The notes under the pieces are model-generated. The model saw only the letters and a program-made list of their open reading frames with translations. It did not search any database and was not told the origin of the DNA. 64,000 bases of DNA, taken from contig NZ_JAWUDN010000001.1 in NCBI RefSeq assembly GCF_044430645.1, positions 930,001 to 994,000 of the forward strand, given 5' to 3'. This DNA is from Ewingella allii (GTDB taxonomy: Bacteria; Pseudomonadota; Gammaproteobacteria; Enterobacterales; Enterobacteriaceae). The translations under genes and the position numbers were made by a program. How positions within the stretch are numbered: the first letter of the stretch is position 1; every line of letters begins with the position of its first letter. Of the stretch, positions 25,547 through 34,100 are shown in pieces.

Positions 25547-26479
25547 ATGACAGACCCAAAGAAGACCTTTAAACGGATTTTATTAGCGACAAGTTTGCTG
25601 AGTGCATGCGCGGTGACCAGCGCTCAGGCTGACGTCGTGGCTTCGGTCCGTCCATTGGGATTTATTGCCTCGGCGATTGCTGACGGCGTGACGCCTACCG
25701 AAGTGCTGCTGCCAGACGGCGCGTCACCACACGATTTCGCGCTTCGCCCCTCAGACCTGAAAAAAATACGCAGTGCCGATTTGGTGGTGTGGGTCGGTCC
25801 GGAAATGGAAGCCTACATGACCAAATCTGCCGCCCAACTGGGGCCAAATCGTCAGGTGGAAATTTCGGCATTACCGACGGTAAAACCGTTATTACAGAAA
25901 GGCAATGAAGAGGAAGAAGAGCACGATCACGACCACGCGGACGGCGGCCACGATCATCATCATGGTGAGTACAACATGCACGTTTGGATGTCGCCAGAGA
26001 TAGCAAAACAGACGGCGATCGCGATCCACGCCAAATTATTGGAACTTATGCCACAAAACAAGGACAAATTAGACGCAAACTTGCGTCAGTTTGAGGACGG
26101 CTTGACACAAGTTGACAAAAACCTTGGTAAGATGCTGCAGCCTGTGCAGGGTAAGGGATATTTCGTTTTTCATGATGCCTATGGCTATTTCGAAAAACAC
26201 TTTGGCCTTTCGCCACTTGGCCACTTTACGGTCAACCCCGAAATCCAACCCGGCGCGCAGCGATTACATCTCATTCGAACTCAGTTGGTTGAGCAGAAAG
26301 CAGTCTGTGTTTTTGCTGAGCCACAATTCAGGCCGGCCGTAATCAATGCCGTTGCCCAAGGGACAACAGTGCGTATGGGCACATTGGATCCGTTGGGAAG
26401 CGGCATCGCATTGGGTAAGGACAGTTATGTGAACTTCCTGTCACATCTGACTAACCAGTACGTGAGCTGCCTGAAGTAA
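25547..26479 (+). CDS. znuA: ZnuA, periplasmic zinc-binding protein
   Basis: A 310-residue cluster A-I solute-binding protein with a signal peptide at residues 1-28 (cleavage expected after SAQA). A His/Asp/Glu-rich loop (EEEEEHDHDHADGGHDHHHG) lies around residues 122-142. The zinc ligands are His62 (ASPHDF), the His in YNMHVW and the His in GYFVFHDAYGYF. It captures zinc in the periplasm for ZnuBC. It is transcribed divergently from znuCB through a shared Zur operator, and mepM follows 21 bases later. Confidence 0.96.
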   Translation: MTDPKKTFKRILLATSLLSACAVTSAQADVVASVRPLGFIASAIADGVTPTEVLLPDGASPHDFALRPSDLKKIRSADLVVWVGPEMEAYMTKSAAQLGPNRQVEISALPTVKPLLQKGNEEEEEHDHDHADGGHDHHHGEYNMHVWMSPEIAKQTAIAIHAKLLELMPQNKDKLDANLRQFEDGLTQVDKNLGKMLQPVQGKGYFVFHDAYGYFEKHFGLSPLGHFTVNPEIQPGAQRLHLIRTQLVEQKAVCVFAEPQFRPAVINAVAQGTTVRMGTLDPLGSGIALGKDSYVNFLSHLTNQYVSCLK

Positions 26480-26500
26480 GATTAAAAGGACCGTATTAAA

Positions 26501-27817
26501 GTGCAGCTGATAGCCCGCTCTATCGCTCTGGCGTATAACAACCTTCCACGGCCCCACCGCGTCATGCTGGGGTCGCTTACCGTAGTTACTCTCGCAGTAG
26601 CCGTATGGAAACCGTTCGTTTACCACCCAGAACAAAACCCTATCGTTAAACATATCGAACTCGACAGCGAGCAAGTACGTTCGCTGCTCCCTGAAGCCAG
26701 TGAACCCATCGACCAGCCGCCGCCTGCGGAAGACATTCCACAAGACGATCTCGACGAAAAAGTTGAATCTGAAACGGGCGTGCACGAGTACGTGGTTTCC
26801 ACCGGCGATACCCTAAGCAGCATCCTCAACCAGTACGGTATCGATATGTCCGATATCTCCGCGCTGGCGTCGACCAACAGCGATTTGCGTAATTTGAAAG
26901 TCGGTCAGCAGCTGTCATGGACAGTCAATGACGACGGTGAATTACAGCGCGTGGTGTGGGAGAAGTCGCGTCGTGAGACTTACACGTATGACCGTTCTGG
27001 CTCCGGCTTTAAAGCCAGCCTGGAGACGCTTAAAGGTGAGTGGCAAGACAGCGTGCTGAAAGGGCGTCTGGACGGCAGTTTTGTCGCCAGTGCCAAAGCC
27101 GCCGGGCTTTCCAGCGGTGAGATCAGTTCAGTCGTCAAAGCCTTGCAGTGGCAGTTAGACTTCAAAAAACTGCGTAAAGGCGATGAGTTCGCGGTGCTGA
27201 TGTCCCGCGAAGTGCTGGACGGCAAGAGCGAGCAGAGCCACCTGCAGGGCGTGCGTATGCGCAGCAGCGGCAAAGATTATTACGCCATTCGGGCCGAAGA
27301 CGGTAAGTTCTACGATCGCAATGGTAGCGGCTTAGCCCGCGGTTTCTTACGATTCCCCACCATCAAGCAGTTCCGCGTTTCCTCTAACTTTAACCCGCGT
27401 CGTTTGAACCCGGTGACTGGCCGTATTGCACCGCACCGTGGCGTTGACTTCGCTGTGCCAGTGGGCACCCCGGTGTTGGCAGTGGGTGATGGTGAAGTCA
27501 TGGTGGCGAAAAATGGCGGTGCGGCGGGCAACTACATTGCCATCCGTCACGGCCGCCAGTACATGACGCGCTACATGCACCTGCGCAAAATCCTGGTTAA
27601 ACCGGGTCAGAAGATTAAACGTGGCGATCGCATCGCGTTGTCCGGCAACACCGGGCGCTCTACCGGGCCACACCTGCACTTTGAAATGTGGATTAACCAG
27701 CTGGCCGTCAATCCGTTGACCGCCAAGTTGCCGCGTTCAGAAGGGCTGACGGGTAAAGATCGCGCTGACTATCTGGCTACGGTCAAACAAGTTATTCCGC
27801 AGTTGAAGCTGAATTAA
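26501..27817 (+). CDS. mepM: MepM, murein DD-endopeptidase
   Basis: A 438-residue M23 peptidase that cuts D-Ala-mDAP cross-links to make room for new peptidoglycan. A membrane anchor is near residues 20-38 (VMLGSLTVVTLAVAVW). A LysM domain is at about 95-140 (EYVVSTGDTLSSILNQYG). The catalytic M23 domain is in the last 150 residues, with zinc ligands in HRGVDFA and GPHLHFE. It starts with GTG after AAAGGA, and the N-terminus aligns with E. coli MepM (440). It sits directly after znuA, so zinc limitation could raise its expression by readthrough. Confidence 0.96.
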   Translation: MQLIARSIALAYNNLPRPHRVMLGSLTVVTLAVAVWKPFVYHPEQNPIVKHIELDSEQVRSLLPEASEPIDQPPPAEDIPQDDLDEKVESETGVHEYVVSTGDTLSSILNQYGIDMSDISALASTNSDLRNLKVGQQLSWTVNDDGELQRVVWEKSRRETYTYDRSGSGFKASLETLKGEWQDSVLKGRLDGSFVASAKAAGLSSGEISSVVKALQWQLDFKKLRKGDEFAVLMSREVLDGKSEQSHLQGVRMRSSGKDYYAIRAEDGKFYDRNGSGLARGFLRFPTIKQFRVSSNFNPRRLNPVTGRIAPHRGVDFAVPVGTPVLAVGDGEVMVAKNGGAAGNYIAIRHGRQYMTRYMHLRKILVKPGQKIKRGDRIALSGNTGRSTGPHLHFEMWINQLAVNPLTAKLPRSEGLTGKDRADYLATVKQVIPQLKLN

Positions 27818-27997
27818 TTCCGCAAATCAGTTTGTTTCGGCGTAACGCTGACGTTTCAGGCACTCTTTTAAGACGTGCCTGAAGCGCTTTTTGCGTCTTT
27901 CTGCTCCGACGAGATGGTGAGTTTCTTTGCAAAATCATGCACTACACTTATCATTGTCCGAATTATTGTTTTAAGAGCTATGTATTCAGAGCCATCT

Positions 27998-28969
27998 ATG
28001 CAGCCAGAGAAAAAATCGAACGTCGAATTTATTCCAGAATTTCAGAAAGCCTTTTACCATCCGCGTTACTGGGGGGTATGGCTTGGCGTCGGTGCTATGG
28101 CCGCAATGGCGTATGTTCCAGTCAAAGTCCGTGACCCGATTTTGGGCAGCCTGGGCCGACTGGCGGGCAAGCTCGCTAAAGGCGCGCGCCGCCGTGCCCG
28201 AATCAATTTGCTGTACTGCATGCCGGAAGTGCCTGAAGCCGAGCGCGAACACATCATTGATGAGATGTTTGCCGCCGCGCCGCAGTCGATGGTGATGATG
28301 GCCGAGCTGGCCTGCCGCGCGCCTGAGAAGGTGCTGAGCCGCGTTAAGTGGCACGGCAAGGAGATTGTCGACCAGATGCAGGCCGACGGCAAAAACGTCA
28401 TTTTTTTGGTGCCGCACGGCTGGGCGGTGGATATCCCCGCGATGCTGATGGCCGCCACCGGGCAACCTATGGCCGCCATGTTCCATAATCAGAAAAACCC
28501 GTTGACAGATTATCTGTGGAACAGCGTGCGTCGTCGCTTTGGCGGCCGTATGCACGCGCGCAATGACGGCATCAAGCCGTTTATCAGCTCAGTGCGTCAG
28601 GGGTATTGGGGCTATTACTTGCCGGATCAGGACCATGGCGCGGAGCACAGCGAGTTCGTGGATTTCTTCGCCACCTACAAGGCGACGCTGCCCGCGGTAG
28701 GGCGTCTGATGAAGGTTTGCCGCGCGTCCATCGTTCCACTGTTCCCAGTGTACAACGGCCACGAGCATCGTTTGGATATCTATATTCGCCCGCCAATGGA
28801 CGATTTAGCCACCGCCGACGACACCCAAATTGCCCGTCGCATGAATGAAGAGGTTGAACTGCTGGTAGGGCCGAACCCCGAGCAGTACACCTGGATCCTC
28901 AAGCTGCTGAAAACCCGCAAGCCGGGGGAAGAAGAGCCGTACTCCCGCGACGAGCTTTTCCCTAAGTAA
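27998..28969 (+). CDS. lpxM: LpxM, lipid A myristoyl-acyltransferase
   Basis: A 323-residue inner-membrane acyltransferase that adds the secondary myristoyl chain to lipid A. The catalytic H-x4-D motif is HGWAVD, within FLVPHGWAVDIPAMLM. One membrane anchor lies near the N-terminus (WGVWLGVGAMAAMAYVP). The start at 27998 (MQPEKKSN) gives the E. coli-like N-terminus; an ATG at 27980 with AAGAG too close is the alternative. In E. coli the next gene is pykA; here an exporter and a siderophore operon intervene. Confidence 0.94.
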   Translation: MQPEKKSNVEFIPEFQKAFYHPRYWGVWLGVGAMAAMAYVPVKVRDPILGSLGRLAGKLAKGARRRARINLLYCMPEVPEAEREHIIDEMFAAAPQSMVMMAELACRAPEKVLSRVKWHGKEIVDQMQADGKNVIFLVPHGWAVDIPAMLMAATGQPMAAMFHNQKNPLTDYLWNSVRRRFGGRMHARNDGIKPFISSVRQGYWGYYLPDQDHGAEHSEFVDFFATYKATLPAVGRLMKVCRASIVPLFPVYNGHEHRLDIYIRPPMDDLATADDTQIARRMNEEVELLVGPNPEQYTWILKLLKTRKPGEEEPYSRDELFPK

Positions 28970-28997
28970 TCTGCCGAGTTAGCTCCCAATAGAACGT

Positions 28998-29026
28998 AAA
29001 AAGGCCGAGATCATCTCAGCCTTTTG
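28998..29026. terminator. Bidirectional terminator after lpxM
   Basis: AAAAAGGC-CGAGAT pairs with ATCTC-A-GCCTTTT, giving a stem flanked by A- and T-runs. It lies between convergent lpxM and the MdfA-like gene, at the left border of the siderophore insertion. Confidence 0.85.
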
Positions 29027-29042
29027 CTTTCGCGGTTTGACC

Positions 29043-30266
29043 TCAGTTGGTCGGTTTTTTACGCGAGGTTAAGAACAGGGTGATCAACAGAGTTCCCGCC
29101 ACGCCGCTCAGCAGCGTGAACTGGTTGAAACGGGCATTGCCGGCGGCGAAGTAGAGCAGCTTGGCGACTTCAATCCCCAGCGCAAACACTAAGATAGTGA
29201 TCAGCCCCAGCGCCGCCGCCACGGTGCCTTTTCCCACCGAGCTTGAGAACAGCGTCAGGCGATATAAGCCTGCATTGACCAATCCTGAACCCATCGCGTA
29301 CAAGCCCAAGCCGCCAATCACCCACCCCCATGCGTGAGCAAAGAAGGTGGCGGCCACGGCGGTGATTGCCAGCCCAAGCACGATCGGCACGATGCCCAGC
29401 CAAATTGGCGTGGTGACTTTCACTTTGCCGCTGAGCTTGGTGAGCAGCAGATTGCCGATGATCAGACCGGCAAAAATCGGCACTTGCAGCCAGCCATATT
29501 GCAGTGGCGACATGCCCGCGTCCTGAATCAGAATCACCGGCGACTGCGCCACCCACGCCAGCAGTGGCAGGGTGATAAGCCCGATCGACAGTGAACCAAA
29601 CACCACGCTTTTATTGCCCAGCACCTGTCCGTAATCGGCCAGCAGGCGGCGGAAGGAGAACGGCTGGCCGTCGCGCGGCGCGGTTTCCGGCATGCTGCGC
29701 CATAAGCCCCACCATGCCAGCAGCGACACCAGCGCAAACAGCCCAAACATGGCTTTCCACGGCGCGTAGTGAATAAAGGCCGCGCCCGCCAAAGGCCCGA
29801 GCAGAGGCGCGATCAGCGTGACGTTGGCCATCAGCGCCATCAGCTTGATGCTCAAACTTTCGTTAAAGGCTTCCTGAATCGCGGCGTAACCCACGGCGCC
29901 GATAAAGCACAGGCTCATACCTTGCAGGAAACGCATCAAAATAAATTGCTCAATGCTTTGGGTCAGTAAGGTGCCGAGGCAGGTGACGACAAAGAAAGCC
30001 ACGCCGGTGAGTAATACCGGACGGCGCCCCAGTCTGTCAGACAGCGGCCCGAGCAGCCATTGCAGCATGATGCCGCCACACAGGTAGGCAGTGAGGGAGG
30101 CCGATACCCAGTCGGCGCGGGCGCTAAAGTCACTAATGACCTGTAGCATGCCAGGCTGGATCATGTCATGGGCGATATAAGTTGCGAATTCAAATAACAC
30201 CAGCGAGAGCGGAAACAGCCACTGCCGACGCCCAAGCCGTTCTGCGGGTTGAAACACGGACGACAT
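29043..30266 (-). CDS. MdfA-like MFS exporter, candidate siderophore or drug efflux pump
   Basis: A 407-residue major facilitator with 12 predicted helices, close to MdfA/Cmr of E. coli (410). Shared features are the acidic residue in TM1 (VLFEFATYIAHDMIQPGML), motif A (GPLSDRLGRRPVLL) and motif C-like GLIAPLLGPLAG. MdfA exchanges protons for many cationic or neutral drugs. The ATG at 30266 with GGAG six bases upstream is preferred over an ATG at 30278. It lies downstream of dfoC, but a strong terminator separates them and a palindromic operator-like site covers its leader. Export of desferrioxamine is a reasonable guess from position, and general multidrug efflux is the alternative. Confidence 0.88.
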   Translation of the reverse strand: MSSVFQPAERLGRRQWLFPLSLVLFEFATYIAHDMIQPGMLQVISDFSARADWVSASLTAYLCGGIMLQWLLGPLSDRLGRRPVLLTGVAFFVVTCLGTLLTQSIEQFILMRFLQGMSLCFIGAVGYAAIQEAFNESLSIKLMALMANVTLIAPLLGPLAGAAFIHYAPWKAMFGLFALVSLLAWWGLWRSMPETAPRDGQPFSFRRLLADYGQVLGNKSVVFGSLSIGLITLPLLAWVAQSPVILIQDAGMSPLQYGWLQVPIFAGLIIGNLLLTKLSGKVKVTTPIWLGIVPIVLGLAITAVAATFFAHAWGWVIGGLGLYAMGSGLVNAGLYRLTLFSSSVGKGTVAAALGLITILVFALGIEVAKLLYFAAGNARFNQFTLLSGVAGTLLITLFLTSRKKPTN

Positions 30267-30277
30267 ATCAAACTCCA

Positions 30278-30296
30278 TACCCAGTATGTCTGGGTA
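30278..30296. promoter_or_regulatory. Perfect palindrome in the leader of the MdfA-like gene
   Basis: TACCCAG-TATGT-CTGGGTA has perfect seven-base arms and ends just before the GGAG box. Its position overlapping the transcription or translation start region suggests a repressor operator. No dedicated regulator gene is adjacent. Confidence 0.55.
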
Positions 30297-30321
30297 ATAT
30301 TTTCAAGGTTCCAGAAAACTG

Positions 30322-30346
30322 AAAAACGCGGCCTGCAAAGGCCGCG
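30322..30346 (-). terminator. Terminator of the dfoJAC operon
   Basis: CGCGGCCT and AGGCCGCG pair around a four-base loop. On the minus strand the stem is followed by TTTTT. It ends the siderophore operon before the MdfA-like gene. Confidence 0.88.
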
Positions 30347-30374
30347 CTGAATAACTGCATAAAACGGTGAACGA

Positions 30375-32756
30375 TCAGTTTTTATAGCGAGCAATCGGGT
30401 TGTCTAGGGTACCGGCGAATTTCAGGTTTTGCGCCGGATCTGACAGATTGATCATCTGCTGGTTATTGGCCAGTTGCAGGCGGTTGAGGCAAGAGTGGGT
30501 GAACTCCGCGCCAAACATGTCGTAACGGGCAAACTTCTCCGCCAGCTCAGGATATTGCTGCTGGTAGTCGTGCACGGTATCGGCGACCACTTTCCAGAAG
30601 TCATCGGCAGACATCAGGTTTTGCTCTTCCAGAATGCGCGAGATAAAGCGGAACACTCCGGCGAACACGTCGGTGAAGATAGACAGGATCTTCAGCTGCT
30701 CAGGCACGTCCACGGCAAGGCGTTTGGCCTTCTCCGGCAGCTTGGCGTCCGGGTTCATCACCGCAATCTCTTCGGCAATGTCCTTCATGTAGGCTTTGAC
30801 CGGAATATTGTTTTCGAACAGCAGGATCAGGTTCTCGCCGTGGGGCATAAACACTAAATCATAGTGATAGAAGCAGTGCAGCAGCGGGCTGAGGTAAGCC
30901 GTGGTGTAGCGTTTGAGCCAGTCGGCGGCGTCCAATCCTGAAGATTTAATCATCTCAACAATCAGCGCATCGCCGTTGAAGTCAGTGTGCAGCAGTGACG
31001 CCATGGTCATCAGGCGCTGGTTTGGCTGCAACCAGGCCACCGGGTTTTGTCGCCACAGCGCGGCAAACATCTTCTTGTAAGCACTGGCGCCTTTAATCGC
31101 ATTTTCGAAATAGTGGTTGTGATAACCGAGGGAGGCCACTTCTTGCAGAATGCTAAAGCCGTTGGCTTGCAGATAGGCGTCGTTTTCCACCAATTCGGCC
31201 AGCCACTCGTTAATGCCCGGCGTGGTGGCCATGTAGTAAGGCGACAGCCCGCGCATAAAGCCCATGTTCAGGATAGAGAGCGCGGTTTTCACATAGCGAT
31301 GGGTCGGCTGGCTGGCATTGAAGAAGGTGCGAATCGACTGCTGCGCCAGATAGTCATCTTCCCCTTCACCTAAGTAAATCAGGTAATTACGCGCAATATC
31401 CGGCGCAAACACGGTTAGCAGCTTGTTCTGCCACTGCCAGGGGTGAACCGGCATAAAGTAGTAATTTTTGGGATCGAGGTTGCGGTCAGTCAGCTGCTGA
31501 GTGAAAGCCTGAATCTGCTTTTCACCCAGCTCTTCGGCGATCAGCTTTTCATACGGCAAGCCCTCGACGCTGGCGAAGTGCGCCTTATCGTGATGCACCG
31601 CCACCCACACCAGCTTCAGCGGGCTGGCGGCTTCTGGCGCGTAGCGCACATAGTCGGCGGCGTCGAAGCCAATGCGGCCGTTATTGGCAATGAAGCTCGG
31701 GTGCCCTTCGGTCATGCTGGTTTCCACGGTCTGGAAGTCAGCCTGACTCAGCGATTTGGCGGTGCTGTGGTTGTTTTCCAGCTTCCACGCGCTGCCGTAC
31801 AAGGTGCTGGAAATCTCTTCCATGTAGGTCGGCAGCATAGCCTGCGAAATACCGATTTGTTCGGCAAATTCGATGATGAACTGCAAGGCATCCAGCGGCT
31901 GCGGCGCGAGATTGTCTAGGCGCTGGATACTGTCGAGATCAATCAGCCAGTCGTTCAGCGGCAGCAGGCGAGCGCGGAAACGGTACTCCACCTCGCTGGC
32001 CGGGGCGGTCAACTGGTACTCGCTCCAGTGCTCGTCGCTCTTCAGCGCTTTAGGTTCAATCAGCCGCTCGTGGGCTAACTCGGACAAGCATTTACGCAGC
32101 AGCAGGGCGTTGGCCTTGGCCCAGTTGGCCGGATGAAGGTGCTTGCCGGTTTGCATGGCGGCAGGGTGTTTCGACATGTTTTGTTCCTTTTGGCGGGCCA
32201 GTAAATAGTCTTCACGCTCACAAAAAGCCAGCCACGCGGTTTTATGAGGCAGAGTGATTTGGCGCTGGTATTGGAAACCGGCGCGTTTATTCAGGCGATG
32301 GATCTTGTCATTGCGCACGTCCGGCTCCACCACCACGCGCAGCACCTCCGGCAGGCTGAACAGATACTCCATTACGGTGGAGAACACCTGCCAGCTGAAG
32401 TCCGGCAGCGGGCGGTCGGCTGGGGCCAGCAGAATGTGCATGCCGATATCACCGGGCTGGACGTCGTAATGCTCGTGCAGCGGGTCTTCCTGCACCGGAT
32501 AGCACTCAATCAAAAACGCCGGTTTGCCATCGTGCTCGCCCATCAGCGCGGCGTGAGGGTTGCTGGCGGTCAGCTCACGGTAAAACTTCTCCACGTCGTC
32601 GCGGTGGCTGTCGAGCATGCCCCAGAATTTGGCATAGGGCTTGGTCATCCAGCTATGCAGGGTGTCGGCGTCCTGCGGAAATTTCAGCGGTCGCAGCGTC
32701 AGGTTTCCGGCATCGCGCGAGCGGGAAAACAGCGTCTTGGGCAGCGTATCAAACAT
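30375..32756 (-). CDS. dfoC: DfoC, fused acyltransferase and NIS synthetase for desferrioxamine
   Basis: A 793-residue two-domain enzyme. Residues about 1-190 are a GNAT-type acyltransferase like IucB (LTLRPLKF, GDIGMHILLAP, VVVEPDVRNDK), expected to succinylate N-hydroxycadaverine. Residues about 195-793 are an IucA/IucC-type NIS synthetase (GHPSFIANNGRIGF, PVHPWQW, FMPHGENLILL) that joins and cyclises the units with ATP. This fused form is known from Erwinia amylovora DfoC; in Streptomyces the parts are separate (DesC, DesD). The ATG at 32756, eight bases after AAGGAG, is preferred over one at 32762. A second ribosome binding site and ATG lie exactly at the domain junction (32177). The gap to dfoA is 23 bases. 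Confidence 0.92.
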   Translation of the reverse strand: MFDTLPKTLFSRSRDAGNLTLRPLKFPQDADTLHSWMTKPYAKFWGMLDSHRDDVEKFYRELTASNPHAALMGEHDGKPAFLIECYPVQEDPLHEHYDVQPGDIGMHILLAPADRPLPDFSWQVFSTVMEYLFSLPEVLRVVVEPDVRNDKIHRLNKRAGFQYQRQITLPHKTAWLAFCEREDYLLARQKEQNMSKHPAAMQTGKHLHPANWAKANALLLRKCLSELAHERLIEPKALKSDEHWSEYQLTAPASEVEYRFRARLLPLNDWLIDLDSIQRLDNLAPQPLDALQFIIEFAEQIGISQAMLPTYMEEISSTLYGSAWKLENNHSTAKSLSQADFQTVETSMTEGHPSFIANNGRIGFDAADYVRYAPEAASPLKLVWVAVHHDKAHFASVEGLPYEKLIAEELGEKQIQAFTQQLTDRNLDPKNYYFMPVHPWQWQNKLLTVFAPDIARNYLIYLGEGEDDYLAQQSIRTFFNASQPTHRYVKTALSILNMGFMRGLSPYYMATTPGINEWLAELVENDAYLQANGFSILQEVASLGYHNHYFENAIKGASAYKKMFAALWRQNPVAWLQPNQRLMTMASLLHTDFNGDALIVEMIKSSGLDAADWLKRYTTAYLSPLLHCFYHYDLVFMPHGENLILLFENNIPVKAYMKDIAEEIAVMNPDAKLPEKAKRLAVDVPEQLKILSIFTDVFAGVFRFISRILEEQNLMSADDFWKVVADTVHDYQQQYPELAEKFARYDMFGAEFTHSCLNRLQLANNQQMINLSDPAQNLKFAGTLDNPIARYKN
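32177..32189 (-). promoter_or_regulatory. Internal ribosome binding site and ATG inside dfoC
   Basis: On the minus strand AAGGAA (32189-32184) is followed after six bases by ATG (32177), in frame, at codon 194 where the synthetase domain begins (MSKHPAAM). It would give a free 600-residue NIS synthetase. It may be a relic of two ancestral genes or a working internal start. Confidence 0.5.
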
Positions 32757-32779
32757 GGTCATGTCTCCTTGATTAGGGG

Positions 32780-34090
32780 TTATTCACCCAGTTCGCGGGC
32801 GCAAAATGTCTGGAACGCGATGGATTTTTCAATCGGGTAAATATCGTCATTGAGCATGGCGCGGATGATGCTGCTGTTGCGGTAGCAGGCCATGCCTAAG
32901 TCTGGCGTGACGAAGCCGTGGGTGTGCAGCTCGGCGTTTTGCACAAAAATCTGGTTATTGGCGTCAATGCTGTAGTTGCGATTGACCGCAAAACGCCCGG
33001 CGTCGTCCCACTGAATGCGCGAGTGAATGCCTTCAATGCACTGCGGCGGCTGGTAGCTATAGCCGGTCGCTAAAATCACCGATTCGGTATTGTGGCGATA
33101 CTCCTGCTGCTGCTCTTGTTGCAGGAAGGTCATGTCCAGCGTGCCGTCAGGGTTGCGGCACATGGCGGTTAATTCGGAATGGGTGTAGAGATTGACATTC
33201 AGCGGTCCGTCGAGCCGCTTGGTGTACATCAGGTCATAAATGTCATTGATTAGGCTGATGTTAATGCCTTTATATAACCCCTTTTGCTCGCGATTAAGCT
33301 GATCGCGCTTGCTCATCGGCAGCTGGTGGAAGTAGTCGATATACTCCGGCGAGGTCATCTCCAGCGTCAGTTTGCTGTACTCCAGCGGGTAGAAGCGCGG
33401 CGCGCGCGTCACCCACGTCAGCTGGTAGTCATGTTTTTCGATGTCGGAAAGCAGGTCATAGTAGATTTCCGCCGCGCTTTGACCACTGCCCACCACGGTG
33501 ATGGATTTCGAGCTTTGCACCTGCTCTTTGTTCGGCAAATAGGCGCTGGAGTGGTGAATTTGCTGGCTCACGCCGCGCGAGCAGGGCGGCATCCAGGCCG
33601 ACGGGCCGGTGCCAAGCACCAGTCGCTTAGCCTGGTATACGGCTTTTTCGCTGCTCTGCGTGGACTGGGTGTGCACCAGATAGCACTGCTTGGCTTCGTC
33701 CCAGATGACCATTTCGACGCGAGTAGCGAATTTCAAATTAGACAGTTCGCTGCACACCCACTGGCAGTACTGGTTGAACTCTTTGCGCATCATGAAGAAG
33801 TTTTCACGGATGTAGAAAGAGTAGATTTTGCCTTTTTGCTTCAGGTAGTTTAGGAAGCTGAAGCGGCTGGTTGGGTCTGCCAGCGTCACCAAATCCGCCA
33901 TAAACGGGGTTTGCAGCATGGCACTCTCCAGCATCATGCCGGTGTGCCAGTCAAAGCCCGGATTTTGGTCGATAAACAGCCCGTTGAGCTGCTCAATCGG
34001 GTCCGTCAGGCAGGCCAGTCCGAGGTTAAACGGGCCGATGCCCACGGCGATAAAATCATAGGTTTGAGTGCTGTTTTGCGTCATAGACAT
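32780..34090 (-). CDS. dfoA: DfoA, cadaverine/lysine N-hydroxylase
   Basis: A 436-residue FAD- and NADPH-dependent N-monooxygenase of the IucD/PvdA/AlcA class. The FAD motif is GIGPFNLGLA near residue 17, the NADPH motif is VVGSGQSAAEIYYDLL, and the family C-terminal motif appears as ILATGYSYQPP. In the desferrioxamine pathway it hydroxylates one amine of cadaverine. Lysine hydroxylation as in aerobactin synthesis is the alternative, but the neighbouring decarboxylase and the fused DfoC favour cadaverine. It begins 10 bases after dfoJ with AAGGAA ahead. Confidence 0.93.
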   Translation of the reverse strand: MSMTQNSTQTYDFIAVGIGPFNLGLACLTDPIEQLNGLFIDQNPGFDWHTGMMLESAMLQTPFMADLVTLADPTSRFSFLNYLKQKGKIYSFYIRENFFMMRKEFNQYCQWVCSELSNLKFATRVEMVIWDEAKQCYLVHTQSTQSSEKAVYQAKRLVLGTGPSAWMPPCSRGVSQQIHHSSAYLPNKEQVQSSKSITVVGSGQSAAEIYYDLLSDIEKHDYQLTWVTRAPRFYPLEYSKLTLEMTSPEYIDYFHQLPMSKRDQLNREQKGLYKGINISLINDIYDLMYTKRLDGPLNVNLYTHSELTAMCRNPDGTLDMTFLQQEQQQEYRHNTESVILATGYSYQPPQCIEGIHSRIQWDDAGRFAVNRNYSIDANNQIFVQNAELHTHGFVTPDLGMACYRNSSIIRAMLNDDIYPIEKSIAFQTFCARELGE

Positions 34091-34100
34091 AGTGTGTTCC

